In this document: piece after piece, positions 1 to 8,709 of the stretch
Layout: each line of letters opens with the position of its first letter
Numbering within the stretch: position 1 is the first letter of the stretch
Assembly: GCA_016714085.1 (NCBI GenBank)
Contig: JADJNW010000018.1
Span: forward strand, 89,725-153,724
Length of the DNA: 64,000 nt
From: Saprospiraceae bacterium
Lineage (GTDB): Bacteria > Bacteroidota > Bacteroidia > Chitinophagales > Saprospiraceae
Direction: 5' to 3'
Notes under the pieces: model-generated
Seen by the model: only the letters and a program-made list of their open reading frames with translations
Told to the model about the DNA's origin: nothing
Databases searched by the model: none
Position numbers and translations under genes: made by a program

Positions 1-180
1 TATAAAAAAAGGTGACAAACCGAGCCTTTTTCGGCCTGAACTTCATAATAATGGTGTTGAAATTAATATTTTATAAAAAACTATATAATGAAATTATATT
101 TCATTATCAGCTTATATAAAGCATCCATTAGACAAACGAAAGATAAAAAATCTTATCTTAAATAGAGATTTTTTTAATAA
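1..180. other. AT-rich intergenic start of window
   Basis: No reading frame of note and no convincing RNA gene. A weak CCGA/TCGG hairpin lies near position 20. The rest is A/T-rich sequence downstream of the minus-strand DUF4159 gene. Confidence 0.4.
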
Positions 181-837
181 CTACTGAATAAACGCAAATT
201 GCACAATATTGGCACCCATCTCCAGGGAGATGCGCCGGATAGCCTCAGGATCGTTGTGTACTTCCTGCGATTCCCAGCCATCGCTGATATTCGTTTCGTA
301 AGTGAAAATACAGACAACTCTGCCCTCGTGCAGGATAGCAAAGGTTTGTGGCGGTTTTTGATCGTGTTCGTGCGTTTTCGGAATACCGTTTTTAAAATTG
401 AATTTTTGATGAAAAACAGGATGCTCGTAAGGCAATTCGACGAGTTCTTTCTCGGGGAAGACTTTTTTAATCGCTAAACGGAAATATTTATCCATGCCAT
501 AATCATCGTCCACATAGAGAAAACCGCCTCCAATCAAGTAATTGCGCAGGTTTTCAGCCTCAGCATCAGATAAAACTATATTGCCGTGACCTGTCATAAA
601 TAAAAATGGATAATTAAATATCTCGGCGCTCCCCACTTCTACGGTCGCATAATTCTGGTCAAAATTCATATTTAATTGCTCGTTGCAAAAATTGGTGAGA
701 TTTTGCAGGGCATCCACCACCGCATACCAGTCGCCTCCGCCATTGTATTTGAGCAATGCGAGTTTGAGACTGCGTTGGGCAATAGCATTGGAGCTTACAA
801 GTAGAACTGCTAAGAATATCCAGGTTATTTTTTTCAT
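181..837 (-). CDS. DUF4159 family secreted protein
   Basis: A 218-residue protein with a clear signal peptide (MKKITWIFLAVLLVSSNAIA, cleavage before QR), so probably periplasmic. The rest resembles the DUF4159 family: an ALLKYNGGGDWY start, then a segment reading FLFMTGHG, then a stretch around GGGFLYVDDDYG. The fold recalls class I glutamine-amidotransferase-like domains, but no catalytic Cys is obvious. The biochemical role of DUF4159 is not known. Members often sit near MoxR/aerotolerance-type operons, but no such genes are visible here because the window starts just downstream. Length is typical for the single-domain form. The family call is from recognition of the pattern, not from a search. 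Confidence 0.8.
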   Translation of the reverse strand: MKKITWIFLAVLLVSSNAIAQRSLKLALLKYNGGGDWYAVVDALQNLTNFCNEQLNMNFDQNYATVEVGSAEIFNYPFLFMTGHGNIVLSDAEAENLRNYLIGGGFLYVDDDYGMDKYFRLAIKKVFPEKELVELPYEHPVFHQKFNFKNGIPKTHEHDQKPPQTFAILHEGRVVCIFTYETNISDGWESQEVHNDPEAIRRISLEMGANIVQFAFIQ

Positions 838-863
838 TACAAATATTTTTAATGTTTTAACTC

Positions 864-903
864 CGCCGACTGCCAGCCTGCCTGTCCGGTAGGTGAGTCG
901 GCG
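864..903. repeat. Extragenic palindrome with CGCCGACT arms
   Basis: CGCCGACT (864-871) pairs with AGTCGGCG (896-903). The 24-base interior can fold further through CCT/AGG pairs. It lies between the 3' end of the corA-like gene and the 5' end of the DUF4159 gene. There is no adjacent T-run, so it looks more like an extragenic palindromic element than a classical terminator. Confidence 0.55.
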
Positions 904-918
904 CTACTATAACGTTTT

Positions 919-1872
919 TCAAAGCCATTTCTTTTGGCGAAAATAAAGCAAAGTAATCAAAGATGACAAAACCATGAGCGAAATTGCAAAGGGGTAGCCG
1001 TATTTCCAATTCAACTCCGGCATAATAGCAAAATTCATCCCATACAAACTAGCGATGAGCGTTGGGGGCATGATTACAACGGTCATCACCGTAAAGATTT
1101 TAACGATTTTGTTTTGCTCGATGTCAATCAAACCCAGGAACGTATTTTGCAAATATTCCAAACGTTCAAAGTTAAAGGAGGTATGTCCAAGTAAAGAGTC
1201 GGCGTCTTTCATTAAGACCCGGATTTTTTCGTATTCATCTTTTGGGAAATAATCGCTTTTTAAAATACTGGAAAACAGGCGTTTAAGTTCACTCGTACTT
1301 TCTCGGAAAAGGATAGTCAATTCCTGAAAATTATAAATTTCAATCAACACATCCTCGTCGGTTCTTTTTTCCAGGGCGAGATTTTTACCAACTGCGTAAA
1401 TCTTTTTTGAGAGCTCTTCCAGAAAGTCTGCTTCAATATCGATGCGGGTTTCAAACATAAACAGGAAAATATTATAGCCCGATAGGCGCGTCCGGCGGCT
1501 GTTACGTATAATGCGTTTTACTTCCTCAAAAGAGCGGAGCGGAATATTGCGTTGGGTGATCAAACGTTGATCTTTGAGGATGAACGACACAGGATCAGGA
1601 GCATAGGTATCATCTTCCTTTTTGTAAATATAACTTAAATTAGCATTTATTTCTTGCTCATTTTCAAAATATTTGGAGCTACTTTCGATTTCCTCTGCCT
1701 CTTGCCGCGTGAATAACTCGATTCCCAATTTGCTTTCTACAAAGGCTTTTTCTTCTTCCTGAGGATTGTACAAATCGAGCCAGATAATATCTTTTGCCGA
1801 GATTTCTGCCAATTTTTGCAAATCGGTTGCAGTCAGAATCTCGCTCTTGGATTGATAAAAACAGGTCAGCAT
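919..1872 (-). CDS. corA: CorA-family magnesium/divalent cation channel
   Basis: Predicted 317-residue inner-membrane channel for Mg2+ (possibly Co2+/Ni2+). The diagnostic signature is YGMN near residue 278, at the end of the first of two C-terminal transmembrane helices. It is followed by a short MPEL-containing loop and a second helix ending in RQKKWL, the usual basic C-terminus. The long N-terminal part is the acidic, helical cytosolic domain of CorA. The frame stays open upstream to 2016, but that would run into the preceding MFS gene. The ATG at 1872 (MLTCFYQ) gives the normal family length and leaves a 23-base gap to the MFS stop, so it is preferred. Probably co-transcribed with the MFS gene. 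Confidence 0.9.
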   Translation of the reverse strand: MLTCFYQSKSEILTATDLQKLAEISAKDIIWLDLYNPQEEEKAFVESKLGIELFTRQEAEEIESSSKYFENEQEINANLSYIYKKEDDTYAPDPVSFILKDQRLITQRNIPLRSFEEVKRIIRNSRRTRLSGYNIFLFMFETRIDIEADFLEELSKKIYAVGKNLALEKRTDEDVLIEIYNFQELTILFRESTSELKRLFSSILKSDYFPKDEYEKIRVLMKDADSLLGHTSFNFERLEYLQNTFLGLIDIEQNKIVKIFTVMTVVIMPPTLIASLYGMNFAIMPELNWKYGYPFAISLMVLSSLITLLYFRQKKWL

Positions 1873-1895
1873 TTTTTGGGGTAAAATAGGAAAAT

Positions 1896-3095
1896 CTATT
1901 CGTTTGATAGGCGTGCAGCGTGTTGTGAATTTGTAAATAAAGAAAAATATAGCATTAACAAAGCTGTACCGAAAGCTGTCAAAGCAAAAGTTGCCGTAGG
2001 ATTCACCCATTCCCAAATGATGCCAGCCAATACACTCGCGCCTATTGTTATCAGGCTTTTGAAAGCCTCATAAGTGCCGATGGCAGTAGCGGTTTCGGAT
2101 GTAGGAATGAGGTTGCTGATCCAAGCTTTGGCAATACCTTCTGTTGCTGCGGCGTACAAGCCGTAAAATCCCATTAAGAACCAGAAAATCAATGAATTGT
2201 GATTCAATGCCATGCCTGTGTAAACAATTGTGAAAACGAATAATCCCAGGATAAACATTTTTTTTAGCCCTATTCGATCGCCAATAATTCCCAAAGGATA
2301 AGCGGAAAGAGCATATATCGCATTATAAAAAATATAAGCCATCAACATTTGACTATCACTAAATCCATTGAACTTCAGCATGAGCAGCAGGAATACATCG
2401 GAACTATTGAACAAAGCAAAAGCAAGCAATCCAATAAGTAATCTTCGATATTCCAATGCACTTTGAAAAGGATATTTTAAAAAGGCTGAAAAAGAGCTCA
2501 TTACATATTTGATTTTTATATCAACTTTTGGTTCTTTTAGTAAAAAAGTAATACCAACCGCTGCCAACCCTGGAATAAACGCTAACAAAAATAAGGTTTG
2601 ATACGCACCAGTGAAAAATTGTAAAAACAATAATGCAAACAACGGCCCTAGAAATGCGCCAATTGTATCCATCGAACGGTGAAATCCAAAAACCCTGCCT
2701 TTATGTTCGGGCATTGTGTAGGAAGACAATAGCGCGTCGCGTGCGCCAGTACGCAACCCCTTGCCGATGCGATCCATTGTGCGTGCTGCGAAAATCCACA
2801 AGGGGAAGGTGAAAATTGCCATCATGGGTTTTGAAATCGCGCTCAGTCCATAACCCCAGCGTACAAAGGGAACGCGTATTTTCCAATCATCTGAAAGACG
2901 TCCAAAATAACCTTTACTCAATCCTGCTATTGCTTCAGCGAGACCCTCCAAAAGCCCTATCAATGCTACTGAAAATCCGATTTGTTGAAGGTAAATTGGC
3001 ATAATAGGGTAGAGCATCTCACTGGCAAAATCGGTGCATAAACTGACCCACGAAAGAATCCAGACAGAACGATTAATTACACGCTTGGTAGTCAT
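1896..3095 (-). CDS. MFS transporter
   Basis: A 399-residue, very hydrophobic protein with about 12 predicted membrane segments. The N-terminus (SLCTDFASEMLYPIMPIY) and the GRLSDDWKIR loop between helices 2 and 3 are typical of a major facilitator subgroup found widely in Bacteroidota. A second loop reading GDRIGLKKMF between helices 8 and 9 is the matching half-repeat motif. The substrate cannot be told from sequence. It starts the minus-strand pair MFS-corA and is divergent from the PUL regulator; the 113-base gap must hold both promoters. Confidence 0.85.
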   Translation of the reverse strand: MTTKRVINRSVWILSWVSLCTDFASEMLYPIMPIYLQQIGFSVALIGLLEGLAEAIAGLSKGYFGRLSDDWKIRVPFVRWGYGLSAISKPMMAIFTFPLWIFAARTMDRIGKGLRTGARDALLSSYTMPEHKGRVFGFHRSMDTIGAFLGPLFALLFLQFFTGAYQTLFLLAFIPGLAAVGITFLLKEPKVDIKIKYVMSSFSAFLKYPFQSALEYRRLLIGLLAFALFNSSDVFLLLMLKFNGFSDSQMLMAYIFYNAIYALSAYPLGIIGDRIGLKKMFILGLFVFTIVYTGMALNHNSLIFWFLMGFYGLYAAATEGIAKAWISNLIPTSETATAIGTYEAFKSLITIGASVLAGIIWEWVNPTATFALTAFGTALLMLYFSLFTNSQHAARLSNE

Positions 3096-3175
3096 TGAAA
3101 GTCATTCAGATAACAAAGTTAGCAATAACAAAGGCCTCCAGTTGGCTTCTCATAGAATATCTCAAAAGAATGTTT

Positions 3176-3183
3176 TAAGTTTG
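3176..3183 (+). promoter_or_regulatory. Candidate Bacteroidota -7 element (TAAGTTTG)
   Basis: An exact TAnnTTTG octamer 26 bases before the regulator start codon. No good TTTG -33 element is seen at the expected spacing, so the call is weak. Confidence 0.3.
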
Positions 3184-3208
3184 TCTGCTATAGAAAAAAT
3201 GGATTACC

Positions 3209-6010
3209 TTGATTTTGAAAAATCAAACTTTACTTTATTATATCTTCATACTTTTGTCATGCTTTTACCAATCGGCGCTTGCTCAAGAGACGCCGCGGGT
3301 TATTAATTTTACAAAAGATCAATATCAAGCTTATAATCAAAACTGGTCTATTGCGCAATCCCCCGATTTATCTATGTTTTTTGGCAATTCCGCTGGATTA
3401 TTAGAGTTCGATGGCTCTAAATGGCATACTTTTACCTTGCCAAATCGACAAGTGGTTCGCTCGGTTGCTTGCGATAGCGAAGGGAGAATTTTTACCGGCG
3501 CATTTGGCGAAGTTGGGTATTGGCGACGAGATAGTATTGGGGAATTGACTTATCAATCATTGACAAACTTGATCAATAACGATATTTTCTATCGAGAGGA
3601 AATATGGCATATTTTGCCCTTGGAGCAATTGGTACTCTTTCAATCTTTTTCTAAAGTTTATTTGTATGATTATCAGGAGATTCGGCAGATCCAACCGCCA
3701 GGAAATATTATGTACGCCCATCGAGCAGGCGATCGATTGATATTGCCTGTGATACGGCAAGGATTATTTGAATTGCGTGGCAATAATGGCTTTGAATTTC
3801 TGCCTGGTACAGAATCGCTGGCAGATCAAACCGTTGTTTTTATTCTTTCAAATGGGAATGATAAGCTCTTAGTAGGCACATCTAATGATGGTATTTTTGA
3901 ATATGATAATGGACGATTATTACCCTGGAATAAAACTTTACAATCACAACTGATTAAAAATCAATTAAATAAAGGCATTCGATTATCTAATGGCGATATT
4001 GCTTTGGGGACGATTCTTAATGGAGTGTTTATCGTAAATAAGAAAGGAGTAGTTCAATATCATATCAATCAAAAAAATGGACTGCAAAACAATACTGTCT
4101 TGGCGCTTTTTGAAGATGCTGCTAAAAACTTGTGGGTAGGCTTGGATAAAGGCGTTGATTTAGTAGAAATGAGTAGCCCCATCGTTTTTTTTAATGATAA
4201 AAGTGGGACTGTTGGTTCGGTGTATGCTGCTGCTATTTATGAAGGCAATATTTATATAGGGTCTAATCAAGGAGTGTTTGTAAAACCTTGGCCACAACAA
4301 GAGCAAGAGGCTGATTTACAGTTGATTAATGGCACACAAGGTCAAGTATGGGAGTTGAAAGTATTTGATGGGCAACTGTTATTAGGACATAATAATGGTA
4401 CATTTTTGCTTAAGAGCAGCAAGATTCAGCAGATTTCGGAAGTCACCGGCGGTTGGGTCACGATCTCACATCCTCAAAAACGCAATATTCTGTTGCAAGG
4501 AACATACACCGGACTTATTGTTTTGAAAAAGGGTGCTGACGGGCGCTGGCAATTTTCGCATCGGGTCGAAGGATTTACGGAATCTATCAAAAAAATGGTC
4601 TTTGATGCTAAAGGTAATCTTTGGATAGTAAACCCTCATCGCGGCATCCATCGCATTCAAATGGATGATTCGCTTCGAAGAATTACCTCTTTAACTCGTT
4701 TTACGACAAAAGATGGCTTGCCTTCAGAGTTTAAAATAGATGTAGATGTTATTGAAAATCAATTGGTTGTAAAATCTAATTCTGATTTTTTGACTTTTGA
4801 TGAATCTTCTAATAGATTTATCTTTTTAGATTCCATTGTCAATAAGCCCCTACCAAAAGACCATTCCACCATCAAAAACGGGCGAGATAACGATTGGTTT
4901 CAGATCGCAGGGCAGCAATTGACTTATCATTTTGGACAAGAACAAGTTGCTTTTAGTCTCCCTTTAGCGCCTGATTATGAAAGCATTATACCCATAGATA
5001 GCAATAATTATCTTTTTGGATTGGACGATGGGTATGCTATTTTTTCACCCAAACAACTGATTTCTGATGCTGATGGAAGAGAATTTTTCCCCAGAGTTGC
5101 GATCAAAACCATTCTTTCTTTCAATCGAAAAAAGCATACAAACCATCTGATTACCAATGAATTACTTTCATTGGGCGCAAATGAGAACAGCATTCGTTTC
5201 ACTTTTGCACAGCCTTATTTTACACGCACGCCTGAATATAGTTATCTTTTAGAAGGGTTTGATGAGCGTTGGTCTAATTGGCAACAACTTCCTGAAAAAG
5301 AGTTTAATCGCTTACCACCAGGAGATTATGTATTTAAAATACGTTCTAATCTTTCCCCTGAGATCACTCAGTTTAATTTTCGCATTCAGAGGCATTGGTA
5401 TCAAAGTTGGTGGGCAACTACTTCGTACTTAATACTTTTTTTAGCAGGTGCTTGGATGATTGAACGTTGGAATCAGCATCGCCTTGAAAAACAGCGTATT
5501 CACTTAGAACAGGAGAAAGAAAAACAATTGGAAGAGCAACGAATTAAAGCGTCCAATGAGCGATTACAAATAGACGTAATCAGTAAAAGCAAGGAATTGG
5601 CTAATTCTACGATGAGTTTGATTCAAAAAAACGAGATTTTATTAAAAATTAAGGATGAAATTCAAGCGATCAAAGCATCGGCTGATGGTCATTTCCCAAA
5701 TAAACATTATCAACGATTGCTTCATTTGATTGATGTTAATATTTCTTCCGACCATGATTGGCAAGTGTTTGAAACCAATTTTAATCAAGTACATGAACAG
5801 TTTTTTAAAAAATTAAAATCAACATTTCCAGACCTGACGCCCGGCGACCTCAAACTTGCTGCCTATCTCAAAATGAATCTTTCCTCTAAAGAAATTGCAC
5901 CTTTGCTTAATATTTCCATTCGCAGCGTAGAAAATAAGCGTTATCGCCTCCGCAAAAAGCTTAATCTTCAGGAAGAAGACAATCTCACCGAATTTATGCT
6001 TCAATATTGA
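3209..6010 (+). CDS. Membrane-tethered beta-propeller (Reg_prop/Y_Y_Y) regulator with HTH
   Basis: A 933-residue predicted sensor-regulator. It begins with TTG (3209, or TTG 3215): an in-frame TAG at 3191 leaves no upstream ATG. A signal sequence (LLYYIFILLSCFYQSALA) is followed by about 600 residues of two-component-regulator propeller repeats (for example NLWVGLDKGV and NLWIVNPHRGI). Next come a triple-Tyr (Y_Y_Y) domain near residues 660-720, one membrane helix near 736-756, and a coiled coil. The C-terminus (about 874-933) is a LuxR-like HTH with SSKEIAPLLNISIRSVENKR. There is no histidine kinase or receiver domain, unlike classical hybrid two-component PUL regulators. The sensor part should be periplasmic and the HTH cytosolic. 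Its place just upstream of the glucanase genes suggests it controls them; this is inferred. Confidence 0.85.
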   Translation: MILKNQTLLYYIFILLSCFYQSALAQETPRVINFTKDQYQAYNQNWSIAQSPDLSMFFGNSAGLLEFDGSKWHTFTLPNRQVVRSVACDSEGRIFTGAFGEVGYWRRDSIGELTYQSLTNLINNDIFYREEIWHILPLEQLVLFQSFSKVYLYDYQEIRQIQPPGNIMYAHRAGDRLILPVIRQGLFELRGNNGFEFLPGTESLADQTVVFILSNGNDKLLVGTSNDGIFEYDNGRLLPWNKTLQSQLIKNQLNKGIRLSNGDIALGTILNGVFIVNKKGVVQYHINQKNGLQNNTVLALFEDAAKNLWVGLDKGVDLVEMSSPIVFFNDKSGTVGSVYAAAIYEGNIYIGSNQGVFVKPWPQQEQEADLQLINGTQGQVWELKVFDGQLLLGHNNGTFLLKSSKIQQISEVTGGWVTISHPQKRNILLQGTYTGLIVLKKGADGRWQFSHRVEGFTESIKKMVFDAKGNLWIVNPHRGIHRIQMDDSLRRITSLTRFTTKDGLPSEFKIDVDVIENQLVVKSNSDFLTFDESSNRFIFLDSIVNKPLPKDHSTIKNGRDNDWFQIAGQQLTYHFGQEQVAFSLPLAPDYESIIPIDSNNYLFGLDDGYAIFSPKQLISDADGREFFPRVAIKTILSFNRKKHTNHLITNELLSLGANENSIRFTFAQPYFTRTPEYSYLLEGFDERWSNWQQLPEKEFNRLPPGDYVFKIRSNLSPEITQFNFRIQRHWYQSWWATTSYLILFLAGAWMIERWNQHRLEKQRIHLEQEKEKQLEEQRIKASNERLQIDVISKSKELANSTMSLIQKNEILLKIKDEIQAIKASADGHFPNKHYQRLLHLIDVNISSDHDWQVFETNFNQVHEQFFKKLKSTFPDLTPGDLKLAAYLKMNLSSKEIAPLLNISIRSVENKRYRLRKKLNLQEEDNLTEFMLQY

Positions 6011-6250
6011 GTCGTGGCGTATGCCAATTTTTTACATTCTCACTATATTTCATTGTTTACTAATTATATACGATTGGGATTAAACCTAAATTAAAGTTTT
6101 TGGTGAGGTGATTTTTGTCAATGAAGTAGTAAAGATGAGGCTTTTAATTTTAAAAAACCTTATATTTTGACTAATTTTATATGGTTCTGGAAATGCAAGA
6201 AAAAATTTAATTGCAAAAACGGAGAGGCTATCTCTGTAAGAAGTAATGGT

Positions 6251-8674
6251 ATGAAACTAAGCTTGACATCGATAGGATGGATATTGTTGTTATCACTTTT
6301 ATCTGTTGAAACGATACAGGCGCAGAGTGTTTATTTCTTTAGGGATAGCGACAAATCTGGTTACTATGACTCAGGCCTTGCTTTCAAAACATCCCCAAGT
6401 GAGATTGAACAAAACGGACCTAGTAACGACAAGATTCCAACGAGTACTGGTTTTGTTTTTCAGGGTGAGAATAGCTTGAAACTGCGCTGGACTTCTCGGG
6501 TTGGTGGTAATTGGGATGCCTTAGTAATTGCACCTGGCTTTCCGTTTCAAAATATCTCCCAGACCGATACGCTTTCTTTTTGGGTATATTCACCAAACGG
6601 ACTCAGTAAAGAGTTTTTGCCGGTGATTTATATGGAAGGCGCTCCTGGCACGACCAAATCAAAGAAATATACTATCTCAGCCTATACCAATGACATACCA
6701 ACTCAAACTTGGACGAAAATTAAAATTCCGTTGAGCGTCTTTTTTACTGACCCTAACCAAACAAACATCAATTTTAATCAAATCAAAGCTATTATTTTTG
6801 GGCAGGGCATGGCAGATGCTACCGAGCATACGCTTTACATTGATGAGGTTCGTACATTCCGAAGCTCTGCCATTATTCCTAATCCTCCAAGCGATTTGCG
6901 TGCCTTTGGCTACGATAGTCATGCGGAATTGCGCTGGAAAAACCCTGCCAATACTGGCTTAGACAATTATCGCATCTACCGCTCTGTCAATGGAGGCGAT
7001 TTTCAGTTGATCAAATCGGTGAACAAAAGTGACACCTTATTCCTTGATTTTGTACGTCCTTTAGGAACAAACCTTAATCTTGAATACGAAGTTTATGGGG
7101 TAAATGCTTCAGGCACAGAATCAAGCACTTCAGCGGCTGCCGCTACCGCCACTTTTGATATGAGCGACGAGGAGTTACTCACGATGGTGCAGGAATACAC
7201 CTTTCGCTATTTCTGGGATTTTGCACATCCTTTATCAGGGTTGGCGCGAGAGCGCAACACTTCCAATGATGTCGTGACGATGGGCGGCTCAGGCTTTGGT
7301 GTCATGGCGATTCTGGTTGGCATCGAGCGAGGCTTTATTACAAAAGAGCAAGGATTGCAACGGCTTTTGAAAATTGTCAATTTTTTGGATAATGCTGATA
7401 CTTTTCATGGGGCCTTCCCACATTGGATGAACGGCAACACTGGTAGTGTCGTGCCTTTCAGCACCCAAGATAATGGTGGCGATATCGTTGAAACGGCTTT
7501 CCTATTTGAAGGACTTTTGACCGTTCGTGAATATTTTGATGGCGATTCGGCGGACGAAATTGCTTTACGCAATAAGATTACGACTATGTGGGAAGCGATT
7601 GAATGGAATTGGTATCGCAAGCAAAATCAAAATGTAATTTATTGGCATTGGTCACCGAATTTCAATTTTGCGATTAACCTTCCAGTGCGCGGCTTTAATG
7701 AAACGCATATCATTTACTTATTGGCTTTGTCTTCGCCGACCAATGCTGTGCCTGCGAATTTATATACACAAGGTTGGGCTGGCAATCCTAATTATACCAA
7801 TGGTAATACTTATTACGGCTTCAAACTGGACGTAGGTTTTGGAAATGGCGGGCCGCTATTCTTTTCCCATTATTCTTATATCGGTTTTGATCCTCGGTTC
7901 GTGCGCGACGCATATACGAATTATTTTATACGAAACCGCAATCATACGCTTATCAATCGAGCATACTGCATCGCCAACCCTAAAGGCTATCCCGGTTATA
8001 ACGAAGAATCATGGGGTTTGACTGCCAGTGATGATCCTCTAGTGGGTTACAAAGCACACGAGCCTTCTTCAGGCGGCGATAATGGCACAATCACGCCTAC
8101 GGCAGCGCTTTCTTCCATGCCTTATACCCCAGAAGAATCCATCGCGGTGCTCAAGCATTTTTACAGGGATCGCGGTGCAAAACTCTGGGGCCCGATGGGT
8201 TTCTATGATGCCTTCAACGATGCGCAGAACTGGACGGCTTCTTCGTATTTGGCGATTGACCAGGGGCCTATTATTGATATGATTGAAAACTATCGCACGC
8301 AACTATTGTGGAATAATTTTATGAAAAATCCTGAAATCACGGCGGGTTTACAAAAAGCAGGATTTACGCCTGATTCTACTTTGGTTTCGGCGGATGACTT
8401 TGCTATCAAAGATGTTTTAACGATTCATATTTTTCCGAATCCTGTTTTTGGTGCTGGCACTATTGAAATTGAGCAATTACAAACTGCGAATGTAAGCATC
8501 GAATTGCTAGACAGCAAGGGGGCAGTTTTGCAAGCTTTGTTAGAAAATGAACAACTATTACCGGGTATCCATCGAATGAAATTAGATACAAACACCTTGA
8601 ACGACGGCATCTACTTCTTGCGAATTCGCAGCGACGAACAGCAACTAACGAAAAAAATTATCATTGCAAACTAA
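6251..8674 (+). CDS. T9SS-secreted GH144-type glucanase (glucoamylase-like domain)
   Basis: An 807-residue extracellular enzyme. The ATG at 6251 is chosen because it directly precedes a signal peptide ending ETIQAQ; the frame is open further upstream, to a TTG at 6167. Order: a beta-sandwich binding-like domain (about 24-210), an Fn3-like segment (about 212-300), the catalytic domain (about 306-702), and a T9SS sorting domain with FPNPVFG and GIYFLRI. The catalytic part has the hallmarks of the Pfam glycoamylase domain, now family GH144: RGFNETHIIY, GLTASDDP, DNGTITPTAALSSMP, GFYDAFN and AIDQGPII. Characterised GH144 enzymes are endo-beta-1,2-glucanases, so older glucoamylase labels mislead. 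Substrate specificity here is inferred from family and context. Confidence 0.88.
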   Translation: MKLSLTSIGWILLLSLLSVETIQAQSVYFFRDSDKSGYYDSGLAFKTSPSEIEQNGPSNDKIPTSTGFVFQGENSLKLRWTSRVGGNWDALVIAPGFPFQNISQTDTLSFWVYSPNGLSKEFLPVIYMEGAPGTTKSKKYTISAYTNDIPTQTWTKIKIPLSVFFTDPNQTNINFNQIKAIIFGQGMADATEHTLYIDEVRTFRSSAIIPNPPSDLRAFGYDSHAELRWKNPANTGLDNYRIYRSVNGGDFQLIKSVNKSDTLFLDFVRPLGTNLNLEYEVYGVNASGTESSTSAAAATATFDMSDEELLTMVQEYTFRYFWDFAHPLSGLARERNTSNDVVTMGGSGFGVMAILVGIERGFITKEQGLQRLLKIVNFLDNADTFHGAFPHWMNGNTGSVVPFSTQDNGGDIVETAFLFEGLLTVREYFDGDSADEIALRNKITTMWEAIEWNWYRKQNQNVIYWHWSPNFNFAINLPVRGFNETHIIYLLALSSPTNAVPANLYTQGWAGNPNYTNGNTYYGFKLDVGFGNGGPLFFSHYSYIGFDPRFVRDAYTNYFIRNRNHTLINRAYCIANPKGYPGYNEESWGLTASDDPLVGYKAHEPSSGGDNGTITPTAALSSMPYTPEESIAVLKHFYRDRGAKLWGPMGFYDAFNDAQNWTASSYLAIDQGPIIDMIENYRTQLLWNNFMKNPEITAGLQKAGFTPDSTLVSADDFAIKDVLTIHIFPNPVFGAGTIEIEQLQTANVSIELLDSKGAVLQALLENEQLLPGIHRMKLDTNTLNDGIYFLRIRSDEQQLTKKIIIAN

Positions 8675-8709
8675 CCTAACCATTCATTCACATACAAAAA
8701 TTTATAAAC

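Noticed and set aside
6167..6250. Upstream extension of the first GH144 gene (TTG start)
   Set aside because: The extension lacks signal-peptide character, and the ATG at 6251 begins a proper one.
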